A DNA stretch of 33,724 nt from Levilactobacillus parabrevis ATCC 53295 (GCF_001434055.1 NZ_AZCZ01000031.1:1-33724); one strand, 5' to 3'. Positions 16,409 through 24,579 are shown, counted from the first letter of the stretch. Notes: generated by a model not told the origin, from the sequence alone. A program made the numbers and translations.

Positions 16409-17461
16409 ATGTTGAATGATACAACAACAAAGCAGTCCTTGGGGTATGCGGACGAGCTGAAACGACTGGCAAAGATGAAAGCAACTGGTGTAGAAGACGG
16501 GGTAACCCTGTGGAATAAAGAACGGGACCCAGCCCACACCTACGAGCCATTAGTCTGGGAAACGGTGGCCGAGATTGAAGAAAATCCACAGTTGCCGACT
16601 GATTTGTTTAGTCTACGGCAGGGAACCGAAACGACCGGGCAAAAGGATCTGACCAGCGTTGACATGAAGATTGAGATGCAACAGATCGTAGCCATGAATC
16701 GGCGGGTTCGGGTCATCCGGATTGCGCGGATGGATCACCTAACCGCGGATAAAGCCTTGATTTATTTCCACGGGGGCGCCTACTATGGTGGGACGCCGGA
16801 AGATGTCTTACTGGCGTTGAAGTACGTGGCAGAACAAGCAAACTGCGTGGTCTACAACGTGGATTACGCACTGGCGCCGGAACAGCCTTATCCGGCCGCC
16901 ATTCTCGATGGGTTGGCCGTGGTTGCCGCCATGACCAAGGACTACCACCATATTTCACTGGGTGGCGACTCCGCTGGGGGCTCGATTGCTTTGGGGGTTA
17001 GCCAGCTCTGCAAGTCCATGGGGATCTGCACGATTGACTCGCATTTGCTCTTCTACCCGACTGTGATCCAGGGATCCGATCTGGGTGGGCCACTCTGGGA
17101 CGATGATAGTATTGACATCGTTCCTGAACAGCGGGATGCTTTACACAGAAGCTACCAGTTGTTTGAGCAGCTCGATGAGATCATGAGTGGCTATTATGTG
17201 GCGGATCAGCCGTTGGATCTGACGTCACCGCTACTGTCACCACTTCTGGCCGATCCACAGACGTTCAAGAAGACCACGCTGCTGGTGGGTGAATACGATC
17301 CATTCCGTCTGCAGGGTGAAGCCTTCATCAATCAGGTCGGCCGAGCCAATGGCGATGCCAACTACCTGCGTTATGGTGGGATTAGCCACGCGTTCCTGAA
17401 CTTCACGGGGAACGTGCCAGCAGTTCAAGATGCCCTACGTTCGGCAGCAAAATTAATCTGA
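16409..17461 (+). CDS. Alpha/beta-hydrolase esterase (HSL/Aes-like)
   Basis: Hydrolase of 350 residues from the hormone-sensitive-lipase branch: HGGAYYGG (121-128) forms the oxyanion hole, nucleophile Ser188 in GGDSAGG, Asp297 in VGEYDPFR, His327 in GGISHAF. An N-terminal cap of about 100 residues precedes the core. It belongs to a different subfamily from the preceding esterase, so the two are not a recent duplication. GAGAGGGG precedes the ATG. It lies 26 nt after the first esterase and 28 nt before the GH65 gene. No signal peptide. Likely an acyl-sugar or short-chain ester hydrolase; substrate unknown. Confidence 0.85.
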   Translation: MLNDTTTKQSLGYADELKRLAKMKATGVEDGVTLWNKERDPAHTYEPLVWETVAEIEENPQLPTDLFSLRQGTETTGQKDLTSVDMKIEMQQIVAMNRRVRVIRIARMDHLTADKALIYFHGGAYYGGTPEDVLLALKYVAEQANCVVYNVDYALAPEQPYPAAILDGLAVVAAMTKDYHHISLGGDSAGGSIALGVSQLCKSMGICTIDSHLLFYPTVIQGSDLGGPLWDDDSIDIVPEQRDALHRSYQLFEQLDEIMSGYYVADQPLDLTSPLLSPLLADPQTFKKTTLLVGEYDPFRLQGEAFINQVGRANGDANYLRYGGISHAFLNFTGNVPAVQDALRSAAKLI

Positions 17462-17489
17462 GTTTAGAATTTAATTGGGGGAGATTATT

Positions 17490-19694
17490 GTGACTTTACG
17501 CGACTATCATTTAACTTTACGCGACGTTTCGGACCAGCAACCGGAATATTTAGAGACCGTATTTTCGCTGGGAAACGGGCACTTTGGCGTCCGGGCTAAT
17601 GATCCCATCAGTGGAAATCCCATTGCGGGAACCTTGATCAACGGCTTTTATGAAACCGCCCCCATTACTTATGGGGAAGCGGGGGTCGGCTATGCTAAGC
17701 GGCACCAGACGATTTTAAACTTACCAGATTTGCGGCACATTCACGTGTCGACCAGTTCCGGCCACCAGTTTACACACAGTAAGCGAACGGCAGTGGATCT
17801 CGACCTCGGTACTGGAGAGCTAGTAGAACACTATCAGATCAGCACCGATCAGGGTGAAACAATCATGATGGGAGTTAAATCGGTGATTGGCCAGGAACAG
17901 ACCAGCATGTGGAGTGCGGAATACACCTTCACGGCGGGCAACTATGCTGGTGGCCTGCTGGTCAGTAAATCAATTGCGGTACCTGCCGAAGCCGAAGCTA
18001 TCATGTCGGCAGATCCCCGGAAAACCCGGATGGCGGGCTTGCCCATTTGCGAAACAGAATTCGTAACGCAGGACTTGCAACGCTATCACGTGAAGACCCG
18101 GCTGACGAAACAAGCAGTGACGATGTACCTGGGGATTCTACTCCCCCACGGTCAATTGCTTCAGCAGCCACTAGACTTGAGTGATGAACAACCTCATAGT
18201 CTGGAGTACGCGGTGTACGTGGGAACGGTCGGTAAGCACAATACGATTGATCCAGCCGCTATGTTTATGGCGAGTTCGCTTGCGTCACTGACGGATGACA
18301 GTCAGACGTTCTGGCAAGGGGTATGGAACCGAAGTGAAGTGAGCGTGGGTGGCAACGACGAGTTGGATCTCGCGATTCACTACAACATTTTCCAACTGAA
18401 TCAGGCTGCCGGTCGTGATGGTCGCACCAATATCTCTGCTAAGGGACTGAGCGGTGCCGGGTACGAGGGCCATTACTTCTGGGATACGGAGATGTATATG
18501 CTGCCGTACTTCACCTATACCAATCAGCAGATGGCACGGCAACTGCTGGTCTATCGTTATCAAACGTTGCCGAAGGCCCGGGAACGTGCGCGGGCCTTGG
18601 GGGTTGACCAAGGGGCGCTGTTCGCTTGGCGGACGATCAATGGTGAAGAGGCCTCAGCCTACTTCCCGGCTGGCACGGCGCAGTACCACATTGATGCCGA
18701 CATTGCTTATGCGGTTGGCAAGTACTTTGAAATCACACGGGACTTGGACTTTGTCATCCAGTGTGGGTTTGAAATGGTGCTGGAAACCGCGCGTTTCTGG
18801 GAAAACTTCGGATCCTGGCGGCAAGTTGGGGATGACTGTCGCTTTGAATTCCACACGGTTACGGGTCCCGACGAATATACCGCGTTAGTCAACAATAATT
18901 ACTACACCAACCGATTGGCTAAGCATAATTTTGAATTAGTTGTTGAGTTGGCCCATCAGATGATGAAACGCTCACCACAACTATTGTCGAAGTTTGGCAT
19001 GAGTGAGACTGATTTAGATGTTTATCAAAACTTGGCCGATCACGTTTACCTGCCGTACAGTAACGAATTGGAAATCAATGAGCAGGATGACAGCTTCCTG
19101 GATAAACCCCGCTGGCCAGCGGAAAAGTCCACGCCGGATAACTTCCCACTGTTATTGCATTACCACCCATTGACGATCTACCGGTATCAGGTGGCAAAGC
19201 AAGCCGATACGTTGCTGGCAGACTACCTGTTCCCAGAAGACCTTTCGGCAGATCAGTTAAAACGCGAATACCGTTATTATGAAGGAGTGACGACCCACGA
19301 TTCGTCACTGTCGCGGTCGATCTTTAGTATTCTGGCGGCACGGATGGGCGATACTGAAAAGGCCTACCGGTACTTTATGGATACGGCGCGGATGGACTTG
19401 GTCAATCTGCAAAAGAACACCGCGGACGGCCTGCATTTGGCTAACCTTGGCGGAAGCTGGTTGGCACTGGTGGCTGGATTCTCCGGCTTCTACGTGCAGG
19501 ACGAGGTCGTTCACTTTGCCAACCACTTACCGGCAGAGCTGAGCCGGCTGACTTACCGGATGAAGATTGCCGAGAGTGTCTTAGAGATTGACCTGACGGC
19601 GGATAACCTGGATGTCACGGTTATCAGTGGGCCGATTCCAACTTACGGCGTCAGCGTTAACGGTGAACTGATTTCTTTAGTAAAGGTTAGCTAG
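17490..19694 (+). CDS. GH65 phosphorylase (maltose phosphorylase-like)
   Basis: Enzyme of 734 residues, the usual length for GH65. N-terminal beta-sandwich (about 1-270), then an (alpha/alpha)6 barrel with GHYFWDTEMYMLPYF and VTGPDEYT; the catalytic acid is Glu462. GEEASAYFPAGTAQYHID is typical of the maltose phosphorylase branch. It would split an alpha-glucoside with phosphate to beta-glucose 1-phosphate and free sugar. Kojibiose, nigerose or trehalose specificity cannot be excluded. The start is GTG 17490, with GGGGGAG upstream. Last gene of the operon. No beta-phosphoglucomutase gene is in this window, although the product needs one. The stop codon lies in the left arm of a 10-bp hairpin. 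Confidence 0.9.
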   Translation: MTLRDYHLTLRDVSDQQPEYLETVFSLGNGHFGVRANDPISGNPIAGTLINGFYETAPITYGEAGVGYAKRHQTILNLPDLRHIHVSTSSGHQFTHSKRTAVDLDLGTGELVEHYQISTDQGETIMMGVKSVIGQEQTSMWSAEYTFTAGNYAGGLLVSKSIAVPAEAEAIMSADPRKTRMAGLPICETEFVTQDLQRYHVKTRLTKQAVTMYLGILLPHGQLLQQPLDLSDEQPHSLEYAVYVGTVGKHNTIDPAAMFMASSLASLTDDSQTFWQGVWNRSEVSVGGNDELDLAIHYNIFQLNQAAGRDGRTNISAKGLSGAGYEGHYFWDTEMYMLPYFTYTNQQMARQLLVYRYQTLPKARERARALGVDQGALFAWRTINGEEASAYFPAGTAQYHIDADIAYAVGKYFEITRDLDFVIQCGFEMVLETARFWENFGSWRQVGDDCRFEFHTVTGPDEYTALVNNNYYTNRLAKHNFELVVELAHQMMKRSPQLLSKFGMSETDLDVYQNLADHVYLPYSNELEINEQDDSFLDKPRWPAEKSTPDNFPLLLHYHPLTIYRYQVAKQADTLLADYLFPEDLSADQLKREYRYYEGVTTHDSSLSRSIFSILAARMGDTEKAYRYFMDTARMDLVNLQKNTADGLHLANLGGSWLALVAGFSGFYVQDEVVHFANHLPAELSRLTYRMKIAESVLEIDLTADNLDVTVISGPIPTYGVSVNGELISLVKVS

Positions 19695-19987
19695 CAGGAG
19701 CCGCTAGCTAACAACTATGATTGCGTCGTCTCCGCCTGCTGTGGCCGGGGGTTCCACCGCTGTGGGAACCGGTGAAATCCTTTGAAGCAGTATTTCACCT
19801 CGCCTTGAAGCCTCGCTAAACTCGCAAGTCTTCACGGTCGTCCCATGCCGTAAGTACGGAAGAATCGAACGCCCGCACTAACGGCATTGTCACGGCTGGC
19901 TACACCCCCGGTTGCCTCCGGCTACGTTGACACTGGTTGATTCTGGAGAGGCTTAACAGCTAGCAATTTCAACATTAAGTAGAAAGC
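19686..19987 (+). ncRNA. Structured 3' tail of the GH65 operon (candidate ncRNA)
   Basis: About 300 nt between the GH65 stop and the terminator, without an ORF. It holds a series of perfect hairpins: GTTAGCTAGC/GCTAGCTAAC over the stop codon; GGTTCC/GGAACC (19750-19770); GGTGAAAT/ATTTCACC (19771-19799); ATGCCGT/ACGGCAT (19845-19887); CCGG/CCGG near 19908-19921. Two segments, CCGCCTGCTGTGG and GCTGTGGGAACCG, resemble the apical core of the hairpin repeats elsewhere in the window. It may be a 3'UTR-derived RNA, a stability element or a decayed repeat cluster. I do not recognise a known RNA family. Confidence 0.4.
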
Positions 19988-19989
19988 TT

Positions 19990-20022
19990 AAAAATGTCAC
20001 CCAATTTTAGGATGACATTTTT
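19990..20022 (+). terminator. Terminator of the GPH-GH65 operon
   Basis: A perfect 10-bp stem AAAAATGTCA/TGACATTTTT around a 13-nt loop, with the T-run forming the end of the right arm. It is the first credible terminator after the GH65 gene. Confidence 0.75.
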
Positions 20023-20070
20023 GAGTTTAACTGTGATATTTTTGGTATTCAAAAACTTTAGTGCTAGACA

Positions 20071-20202
20071 ATTGGCTCGATTCGGGTAAAGGTTGCCACT
20101 AGTATTAGCCGGAAGCCAGTACTTTGGCTGCAGGCGGTCCCCACAGCAGGCGGAATCCTGGCTTCCGCAGGCGGTAACTGTAGTCAGCCGAGTTGAGCCA
20201 AT
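20071..20202. repeat. Intergenic hairpin repeat, copy B with inverted ends
   Basis: The 50-bp core (20126-20175) is nearly identical to copy A. Around it are nested complementary arms: ATTGGCTC...GAGCCAAT at the ends, CGG...CCG, GGTTGCC with GGTAAC (one G-T pair), and GGAAGCCAG with CTGGCTTCC. The whole 132 nt can therefore fold as one long imperfect hairpin with the conserved core at its tip. It lies between the GH65 terminator and the GNAT gene. Confidence 0.7.
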
Positions 20203-20255
20203 GGTCAATCGCGCCTATACTAAGCGCAGATAGAAATTCAGGAGGTTTTCAGCTT

Positions 20256-20750
20256 ATGGCCCTTACCATCAATCCTGCGCAAGCCGCAGATCTCAGTCAA
20301 ATCATGACCATCGAGCACGCCGGATTTTCACCGGCTGAGGCCGCAACTCCTGCCAGCATGGCCGAACGCATTGCCCTGATTCCCGATACCTTCCTCGTTG
20401 CCAAACAGGGGACGACCGTCGTCGGTTACGTGGTTGGGCCGGCGTTTAATCAGCGTTATCTGACCGATGCACTCTTCGAAAAGTCCACGCCGAATGCAGC
20501 TGGGGATGCGTACCAGACCGTGTTGAGTCTCGCCGTTAGTCCCGATTATCGCGGAGCCGGCATCGCCAGTCACCTACTGACGGCCCTCGCCACCGTGGCT
20601 CGTCAGCAGCGGCGTCGCGCAATTACGCTGACTTGCCTCAAGCGACTGGTCCCCTTCTATGAGGCTAACGGATACGTCAACGAGGGCGTTTCCACTTCCA
20701 CCCATGCTGGGGAGACCTGGTACAATCTGGTTCTACCATTAACTGATTAG
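20256..20750 (+). CDS. GNAT acetyltransferase (AANAT-like)
   Basis: Protein of 164 residues with the GNAT fold. Acetyl-CoA motif LAVSPDYRGAGIASHLL (92-108), with R99, G102. The N-terminal EHAGFSPAEAATPASMAERI and C-terminal ITLTCLKRLVPFYEANGYV...GETWYNLVL resemble arylalkylamine N-acetyltransferases, so a small amine is a plausible acceptor. AGGAGG 10 nt upstream supports the ATG at 20256. Its 3' end overlaps the facing SMR gene by 12 nt, with no terminator between them. Confidence 0.88.
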   Translation: MALTINPAQAADLSQIMTIEHAGFSPAEAATPASMAERIALIPDTFLVAKQGTTVVGYVVGPAFNQRYLTDALFEKSTPNAAGDAYQTVLSLAVSPDYRGAGIASHLLTALATVARQQRRRAITLTCLKRLVPFYEANGYVNEGVSTSTHAGETWYNLVLPLTD

Positions 20751-21053
20751 TTTGAGGCCCATCACGGCGATCAGGATGACGCCGACCCAAAGTAGCTTGC
20801 GCCAATTCCGGGATTCACCGAAGAAAAGCATCCCCGTGAGAACGCCACCCGCAGCGCCGATTCCCGTCCAGATAGCGTAGGCCGTACCCATCGGTAGTGT
20901 CTGTAGGGCGAGGTCAAGGAAGCCAAAACTGAGGCCATAGCCGATGACCATACCTAGCCAGAGTGGCCAGATGTGGCGCTGCAGGGCCCAGTTCATAAAG
21001 GATACGCCGAGCATTTCGCAGAGGCCGGCGATAATTAGGAAAATCCATGCCAT
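20739..21053 (-). CDS. SMR exporter subunit, second of a pair
   Basis: Protein of 104 residues with four membrane helices, the standard small multidrug resistance size. The essential membrane glutamate is Glu13 (AGLCEMLGVSFM), and the family motif PMGTAYAIWTGIGA is present. It starts 1 nt after the stop of the preceding SMR gene, so the two are translated together and probably form a heterodimer, as in the YkkC/YkkD type. The guanidine-I riboswitch upstream points to export of guanidinium. Tail-to-tail overlap with the GNAT gene. Confidence 0.92.
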   Translation of the reverse strand: MAWIFLIIAGLCEMLGVSFMNWALQRHIWPLWLGMVIGYGLSFGFLDLALQTLPMGTAYAIWTGIGAAGGVLTGMLFFGESRNWRKLLWVGVILIAVMGLKLIS

Positions 21054-21054
21054 G

Positions 21055-21381
21055 TTAGTGCTCCTCTCTAGCGGTGACGACTTGGAGACCGCCAATGCCA
21101 ATAAGCAATAGGAAAATAAGCGCGACTTTAGCCAGGCTGACGGGTTCTCCGAAGGCCAGAATACCCGTGACCGTGGTGCCAAGCGTACCCAATCCTACGA
21201 AGACTGCGTAGGCTGTACCGGCTGGCAAAACTTCGCCGGCCTTGATTAAAAAGTAGAAGCTGAGATAGACAGCGAGGGCGGTCAACCCCCACTCCCAGAG
21301 GGTAGCGGCGTGTTTGAAGCCGACGACCCAGCCGATCTCGAAGACTGCGCCGCAGACGACGCGTAACCAATGTTTTAACAT
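21055..21381 (-). CDS. SMR exporter subunit, first of a pair
   Basis: Protein of 108 residues with four membrane helices. Glu15 (GAVFEIGWVVGF) is the conserved binding residue; PAGTAYAVFVGLGTLGT and AFGEP are family motifs. It differs enough from its neighbour to act as the other half of an asymmetric dimer. TAGGAGGAATAATT precedes the ATG, directly after the riboswitch terminator. Guanidinium efflux is inferred from riboswitch control; relatives without it can be broad quaternary-ammonium exporters. Confidence 0.92.
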   Translation of the reverse strand: MLKHWLRVVCGAVFEIGWVVGFKHAATLWEWGLTALAVYLSFYFLIKAGEVLPAGTAYAVFVGLGTLGTTVTGILAFGEPVSLAKVALIFLLLIGIGGLQVVTAREEH

Positions 21382-21404
21382 AATTATTCCTCCTAAATAG
21401 ACGT

Positions 21405-21530
21405 GAAAAAGCCTGAGAAATGTTGTCTTAACGACGACATCTCCCAGGCTTTTTCCCTTCCGTGTCTACGGGACCACCCGTAGGTTCTCTCTCGGACCAG
21501 ACCTGCAGGGGCAGCGGAACCCTAGAGAAC
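21405..21530 (-). promoter_or_regulatory. Guanidine-I (ykkC) riboswitch with terminator
   Basis: On the minus strand the leader carries the conserved aptamer segments in order: CTAGGGTTCCGCTG, GGTCTGGTCCGAGAGA, a P2-like hairpin (CTACGGG...CCCGTAG), GGGAAAAAGCCTGGGAGA. The last segment is also the left arm of an intrinsic terminator, whose right arm is TTTCTCAGGCTTTTT (21405-21419 on the plus strand). Guanidine binding would hold AAGCCTGGGAGA in the aptamer and let transcription reach the two SMR genes about 25 nt on. This is a known riboswitch class recognised from its motifs. Confidence 0.9.
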
Positions 21531-21664
21531 AGAATATATGATTGATTCGGTAGCGCTAGCTTAACATGAATGCCGATTGGGGGCAACAGGTTGGTATGAA
21601 AATGATAGGTAAACCCTTTCACTAGATAGCCAATTTAGTGATTAAGTGACCCATTTCACTAAAA

Positions 21665-21682
21665 AATGAAATTGATTACATT
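21665..21682. promoter_or_regulatory. Candidate LacI-type operator, operon copy 1
   Basis: AATGAAATTGATTACATT, an imperfect version of the perfect 18-bp palindrome at the same place before operon copy 2 (25277-25294); 16 of 18 positions agree. The convergent LacI regulator at 28895-29884 is the likely ligand. An additional ATCGCGAATCGCGAT repeat/palindrome at 21744-21758 falls between the presumed -35 and -10 and has no equivalent before copy 2. Confidence 0.55.
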
Positions 21683-21760
21683 TGCGTCATTAGTCACTTT
21701 TTCGGTATTTTCTGAAAATCTTGGGGCCAAAAAGGGTCTTAAAATCGCGAATCGCGATGC

Positions 21761-21779
21761 TATACTGAAAACGATTTAA
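21761..21779 (+). promoter_or_regulatory. -10 box and cre-like site, operon copy 1
   Basis: TATACT (21761-21766) is followed without a gap by TGAAAACGATTTAA, a cre-like site with two mismatches. The same arrangement with a better cre occurs before copy 2. No consensus -35 is visible in either copy (CTTAAA here, CTTATT there), which suggests weak or activated promoters. Confidence 0.55.
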
Positions 21780-21817
21780 AAATGGCTGTACGGTCATTCA
21801 TCACTTAGTAATTAGGC

Positions 21818-21840
21818 GCTGCGGGTCACGACCCCGCGGC
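21818..21840 (+). promoter_or_regulatory. Leader hairpin before the ribosome site, copy 1
   Basis: GCTGCGGGT and ACCCCGCGGC form a 9-bp stem with a bulged C and a CACG loop, ending 8 nt before GGAGG. Copy 2 has a hairpin at the same position with a different lower stem, so structure rather than sequence is kept. It follows a conserved TTAGTAATTA. Confidence 0.5.
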
Positions 21841-21860
21841 CACACATGGAGGTAGCGACT

Positions 21861-22736
21861 ATGCAACTCGGAAGTATTGAAGCTGGTGGAACAAAGTTTG
21901 TTTGTGCAATCGGTAACGAAGATTATCGCACGGACAACCGGGTGATTATTCCCACCACCACTCCAGAAGAAACGTTAAGTCAATGTATCGCTTACTTTAA
22001 ACAGTACCCAGATTTAAAGGCTATCGGGATTTCCTCATTTGGTCCCATCGAACTCCGGCGCAACGCTCCCAAATACGGGTATGTGACGGATACACCTAAG
22101 GCCCACTGGTCCAACACTGACTTCTTAGGTCGGCTCAAGCAGGACCTAGATGTGCCAATGGCCTGGACGACTGATGTGAACGGGTCCGCTTACGGTGAAT
22201 ACGTGGTTTCCACGCTGTTCAACGAAAAGATTAATTCACTGGTCTACTTCACGATTGGAACCGGCGTTGGTGCTGGGGCTATCGTGAATGGCAAGTTTGT
22301 TGGCTCGATGGGTCACCCCGAAATGGGCCACGTCCGCTTGAAGCGGCACCCCGATGATCTCGACTTCAAGGGTATCTGCCCATTTCACGGCGATTGCCTA
22401 GAAGGCCTGGTCAGTGGGCCAACGTTTGAAGCCCGGATCGGTAAGCACGGCCACGAGGTACCAATGACCGATCACGTCTGGGATATCATGGCTTACTACG
22501 TGGCTCAGGCAGCCTTACAGGAAACGTTGATGTTACGCCCCGACAAGATCATCTTCGGCGGTGGCGTTGTCAGCGAAGCCTTCCTGGTTAAGGTTCGCGC
22601 CGAATTCACGAAGCTCCTCAACGGTTACGTTGATGTGGGCAACATTGAAGATTACATTGTGATGCCGTCCGTCAAGGAAAATGGCTCAGCCACGCTAGGC
22701 GACTTCGCCTTAGCACTCAAAGAATATAACAAATAA
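21861..22736 (+). CDS. ROK-family fructokinase, operon copy 1
   Basis: Sugar kinase of 291 residues that would phosphorylate fructose to fructose 6-phosphate with ATP. Motifs: phosphate-binding EAGGTK (7-12), catalytic Asp105 in TTDVNGSAYGE, adenosine-loop GTGVGAGA (133-140), and a zinc site His157...C173-x2-H176-x2-C179, typical of ROK fructokinases (ScrK-like). ATG 21861 is chosen for GGAGGT 7 nt upstream. It is followed 18 nt later by mannitol 2-dehydrogenase; together they split fructose between glycolytic entry and reduction. The second copy (25473-26348) keeps all motifs. Confidence 0.9.
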   Translation: MQLGSIEAGGTKFVCAIGNEDYRTDNRVIIPTTTPEETLSQCIAYFKQYPDLKAIGISSFGPIELRRNAPKYGYVTDTPKAHWSNTDFLGRLKQDLDVPMAWTTDVNGSAYGEYVVSTLFNEKINSLVYFTIGTGVGAGAIVNGKFVGSMGHPEMGHVRLKRHPDDLDFKGICPFHGDCLEGLVSGPTFEARIGKHGHEVPMTDHVWDIMAYYVAQAALQETLMLRPDKIIFGGGVVSEAFLVKVRAEFTKLLNGYVDVGNIEDYIVMPSVKENGSATLGDFALALKEYNK

Positions 22737-22754
22737 GAGAGGGAGAATTACCTT

Positions 22755-23756
22755 ATGAAAGCCTTAGTCTTAACTGGAACGAAAAAAATGGAGATCCAAG
22801 ATTTACCTACCCCAGAAGTAAAACCTAACGAAGTATTGGTCAACACCGCCTACGCTGGTATCTGTGGGACCGACCGCGCACTGTACGCTGGCCTTCCCGG
22901 TTCAGCCGATGCTGTGCCACCAATCGTTTTGGGCCATGAAAACTCCGGTGTCGTTGCCGCTATCGGTAGCGAAGTTACCAACGTCAAGGTTGGCGACCGG
23001 GTGACTGTTGACCCTAACATCTACTGTGGCGAATGCGAATACTGCCGGACTGACCGTCCAGAACTGTGTGACAACTTGTCCGCCGTTGGGGTGACCCGCG
23101 ATGGTGGTTTGGAAAAGTCATTCACTGCACCAGCTACCGTTGTTTACCCATTGCCTGACAGCGTCTCATTGAAGGCTGCTGCAACGACGGAACCAATCTC
23201 TTGCGCAGTCCACGGGGTAAAATTATTGGACTTAACGCCATATCAAAAGGCTTTGGTCATCGGTGATGGTTTCATGGGGCAATTATTTGTTCAATTATTA
23301 CAAGCTTACGGTGTTCACCAAGTGGATTTTGCCGGTTTGAACGACAAGAAGTTAGCTTTCAACAAGGAAAAGTTTGGCGTTACCAACACTTACAACACAA
23401 AGCATGAAAGCATTCCTGCCGACTACGACGTCGTTATCGAAGCCGTTGGGTTACCACAAACGCAAGAACAAGCTGTTGAAGCAACGAAGAAGGGTGCTCA
23501 AGTCTTGATGTTTGGTGTTGGGAAGCCAGACCAAACCTTCTCCATGAACACTTACGAAGTTTACCAAAAGCAATTGAAGATCCAAGGGGCCTTCATCAAC
23601 CCATACGCTTTCGAAGATGCGATTGCTTTGTTAGCTAGCGGCCAATTGGATGTTGAATCCTTGATCAGCCACGAAGTTAGTTTGGAACAAGTTGAAGACG
23701 TCTTGAACGGCAAGGTTGCAGGTGTCAGCAAGGCAGTTGTCAAAGTCAGCGACTAG
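22755..23756 (+). CDS. mdh: Zinc-dependent mannitol 2-dehydrogenase, operon copy 1
   Basis: Medium-chain dehydrogenase of 333 residues that closely resembles the mannitol 2-dehydrogenases of Leuconostoc and heterofermentative lactobacilli (MKALVLTGTK start, GLPGSADAVPPIVLGHENSG, VGVTRDGG). Catalytic zinc: Cys37, His61, Glu62. Structural zinc: Cys91, Cys94, Cys97, Cys105. Nucleotide-binding turn GDGFMG at 170-175. It reduces fructose to mannitol with NAD(P)H, giving heterofermenters an electron sink. Cytoplasmic. GGGAGAATTACCTT upstream is the ribosome site. The identification comes from recalled family sequence, not a search. Confidence 0.9.
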   Translation: MKALVLTGTKKMEIQDLPTPEVKPNEVLVNTAYAGICGTDRALYAGLPGSADAVPPIVLGHENSGVVAAIGSEVTNVKVGDRVTVDPNIYCGECEYCRTDRPELCDNLSAVGVTRDGGLEKSFTAPATVVYPLPDSVSLKAAATTEPISCAVHGVKLLDLTPYQKALVIGDGFMGQLFVQLLQAYGVHQVDFAGLNDKKLAFNKEKFGVTNTYNTKHESIPADYDVVIEAVGLPQTQEQAVEATKKGAQVLMFGVGKPDQTFSMNTYEVYQKQLKIQGAFINPYAFEDAIALLASGQLDVESLISHEVSLEQVEDVLNGKVAGVSKAVVKVSD

Positions 23757-23774
23757 TAAAGGTAAGGGATAATT

Positions 23775-24560
23775 GTGAAAGTTGAAGCAGCAACTGATTT
23801 GAATGAAGGGGCTGAAACAATGGATGTCACCAGTAATGGACGGACGATCTCGATGGGTAAAGCCATTGCCTACTTCGCATTATCGTTAGTTATCAACTCG
23901 GCCGGGAACGTGTTGACGTTGGTCACTAGCGCTAAGATTCACCCGTCCTTCTTAGGGGCGGCCTATTGGTCAGCGGCCGAAGCCAACTTGGGGACCGCGT
24001 TTCACTGGAATCTTTTCTGGGCGTTCCTGGTCATGGGATTCTTGACGGCGGTGTTAAATGCCATCTTGATTCACCACTGGGACTGGAAACGGATTGCCGG
24101 GAACATGGTCTTCATGGTGCCATTCTCCGCTTTGATTCAAGTGTTTGAGGACTTCTTTACTGGAAAGTATCCGGCGTTATTTGCCGGCCTACCTGAAGCG
24201 CGCAGTCTGGGGATGGTCATCCTGTATATTGGGCTGAACTTCTTAGGAGTTGCCTTCATTGCCGTTGCGATTTCCATTTACCAACGGGTCAACCTGGTGC
24301 TTCATCCAGCCGATGACTTGATGCAGATTCTGCGGTTCCGCTACTTTAAGGGGAACGCCGCCAGAGCGATGTGGGCTTCCTACATTCCGCCAACCATCAT
24401 GGCCATCATTGCGGTAATCATCACGCATACGTTTGTGAACTTTGGTCTGGGAACGATCTTTGCCTTCCTGGCTCAAGGTGGGATTACCGGGATTGCCGAC
24501 AAGACGATCTTCCCGAAGCTGAAACACCAAGCAGTTGACGTGGGTAAAATTGACGATTAA
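23775..24560 (+). CDS. Polytopic membrane protein (YczE/YitT-like), operon copy 1
   Basis: Membrane protein of 261 residues with five or six hydrophobic segments (about 28-50, 75-97, 104-125, 143-168, 200-235). The pattern LVINSAGNVLTLVTSAKI near the N-terminus and HPADDLMQILRFRYFKG then LGTIFAFLAQGGITGI at the C-terminus recall YczE/YitT-type proteins, whose transport role is not established. Sandwiched between mannitol dehydrogenase and the VOC protein in both operon copies, it is a good candidate for a fructose or mannitol permease, but that is inference. Starts with GTG after GGTAAGGGAT; copy 2 has ATG in the same context. Confidence 0.75.
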   Translation: MKVEAATDLNEGAETMDVTSNGRTISMGKAIAYFALSLVINSAGNVLTLVTSAKIHPSFLGAAYWSAAEANLGTAFHWNLFWAFLVMGFLTAVLNAILIHHWDWKRIAGNMVFMVPFSALIQVFEDFFTGKYPALFAGLPEARSLGMVILYIGLNFLGVAFIAVAISIYQRVNLVLHPADDLMQILRFRYFKGNAARAMWASYIPPTIMAIIAVIITHTFVNFGLGTIFAFLAQGGITGIADKTIFPKLKHQAVDVGKIDD

Positions 24561-24579
24561 ACAAAGGAGCAATTAACTT

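Noticed and set aside
16065-16589. Open frame of 174 codons on the minus strand across two esterase genes
   Set aside because: It spans the end of one intact gene and the start of another, with no ribosome site and no recognisable domain.
21428-21622. Open frame of 64 codons on the minus strand
   Set aside because: It lies over the guanidine-I riboswitch and its upstream region; the RNA motifs explain the conservation.
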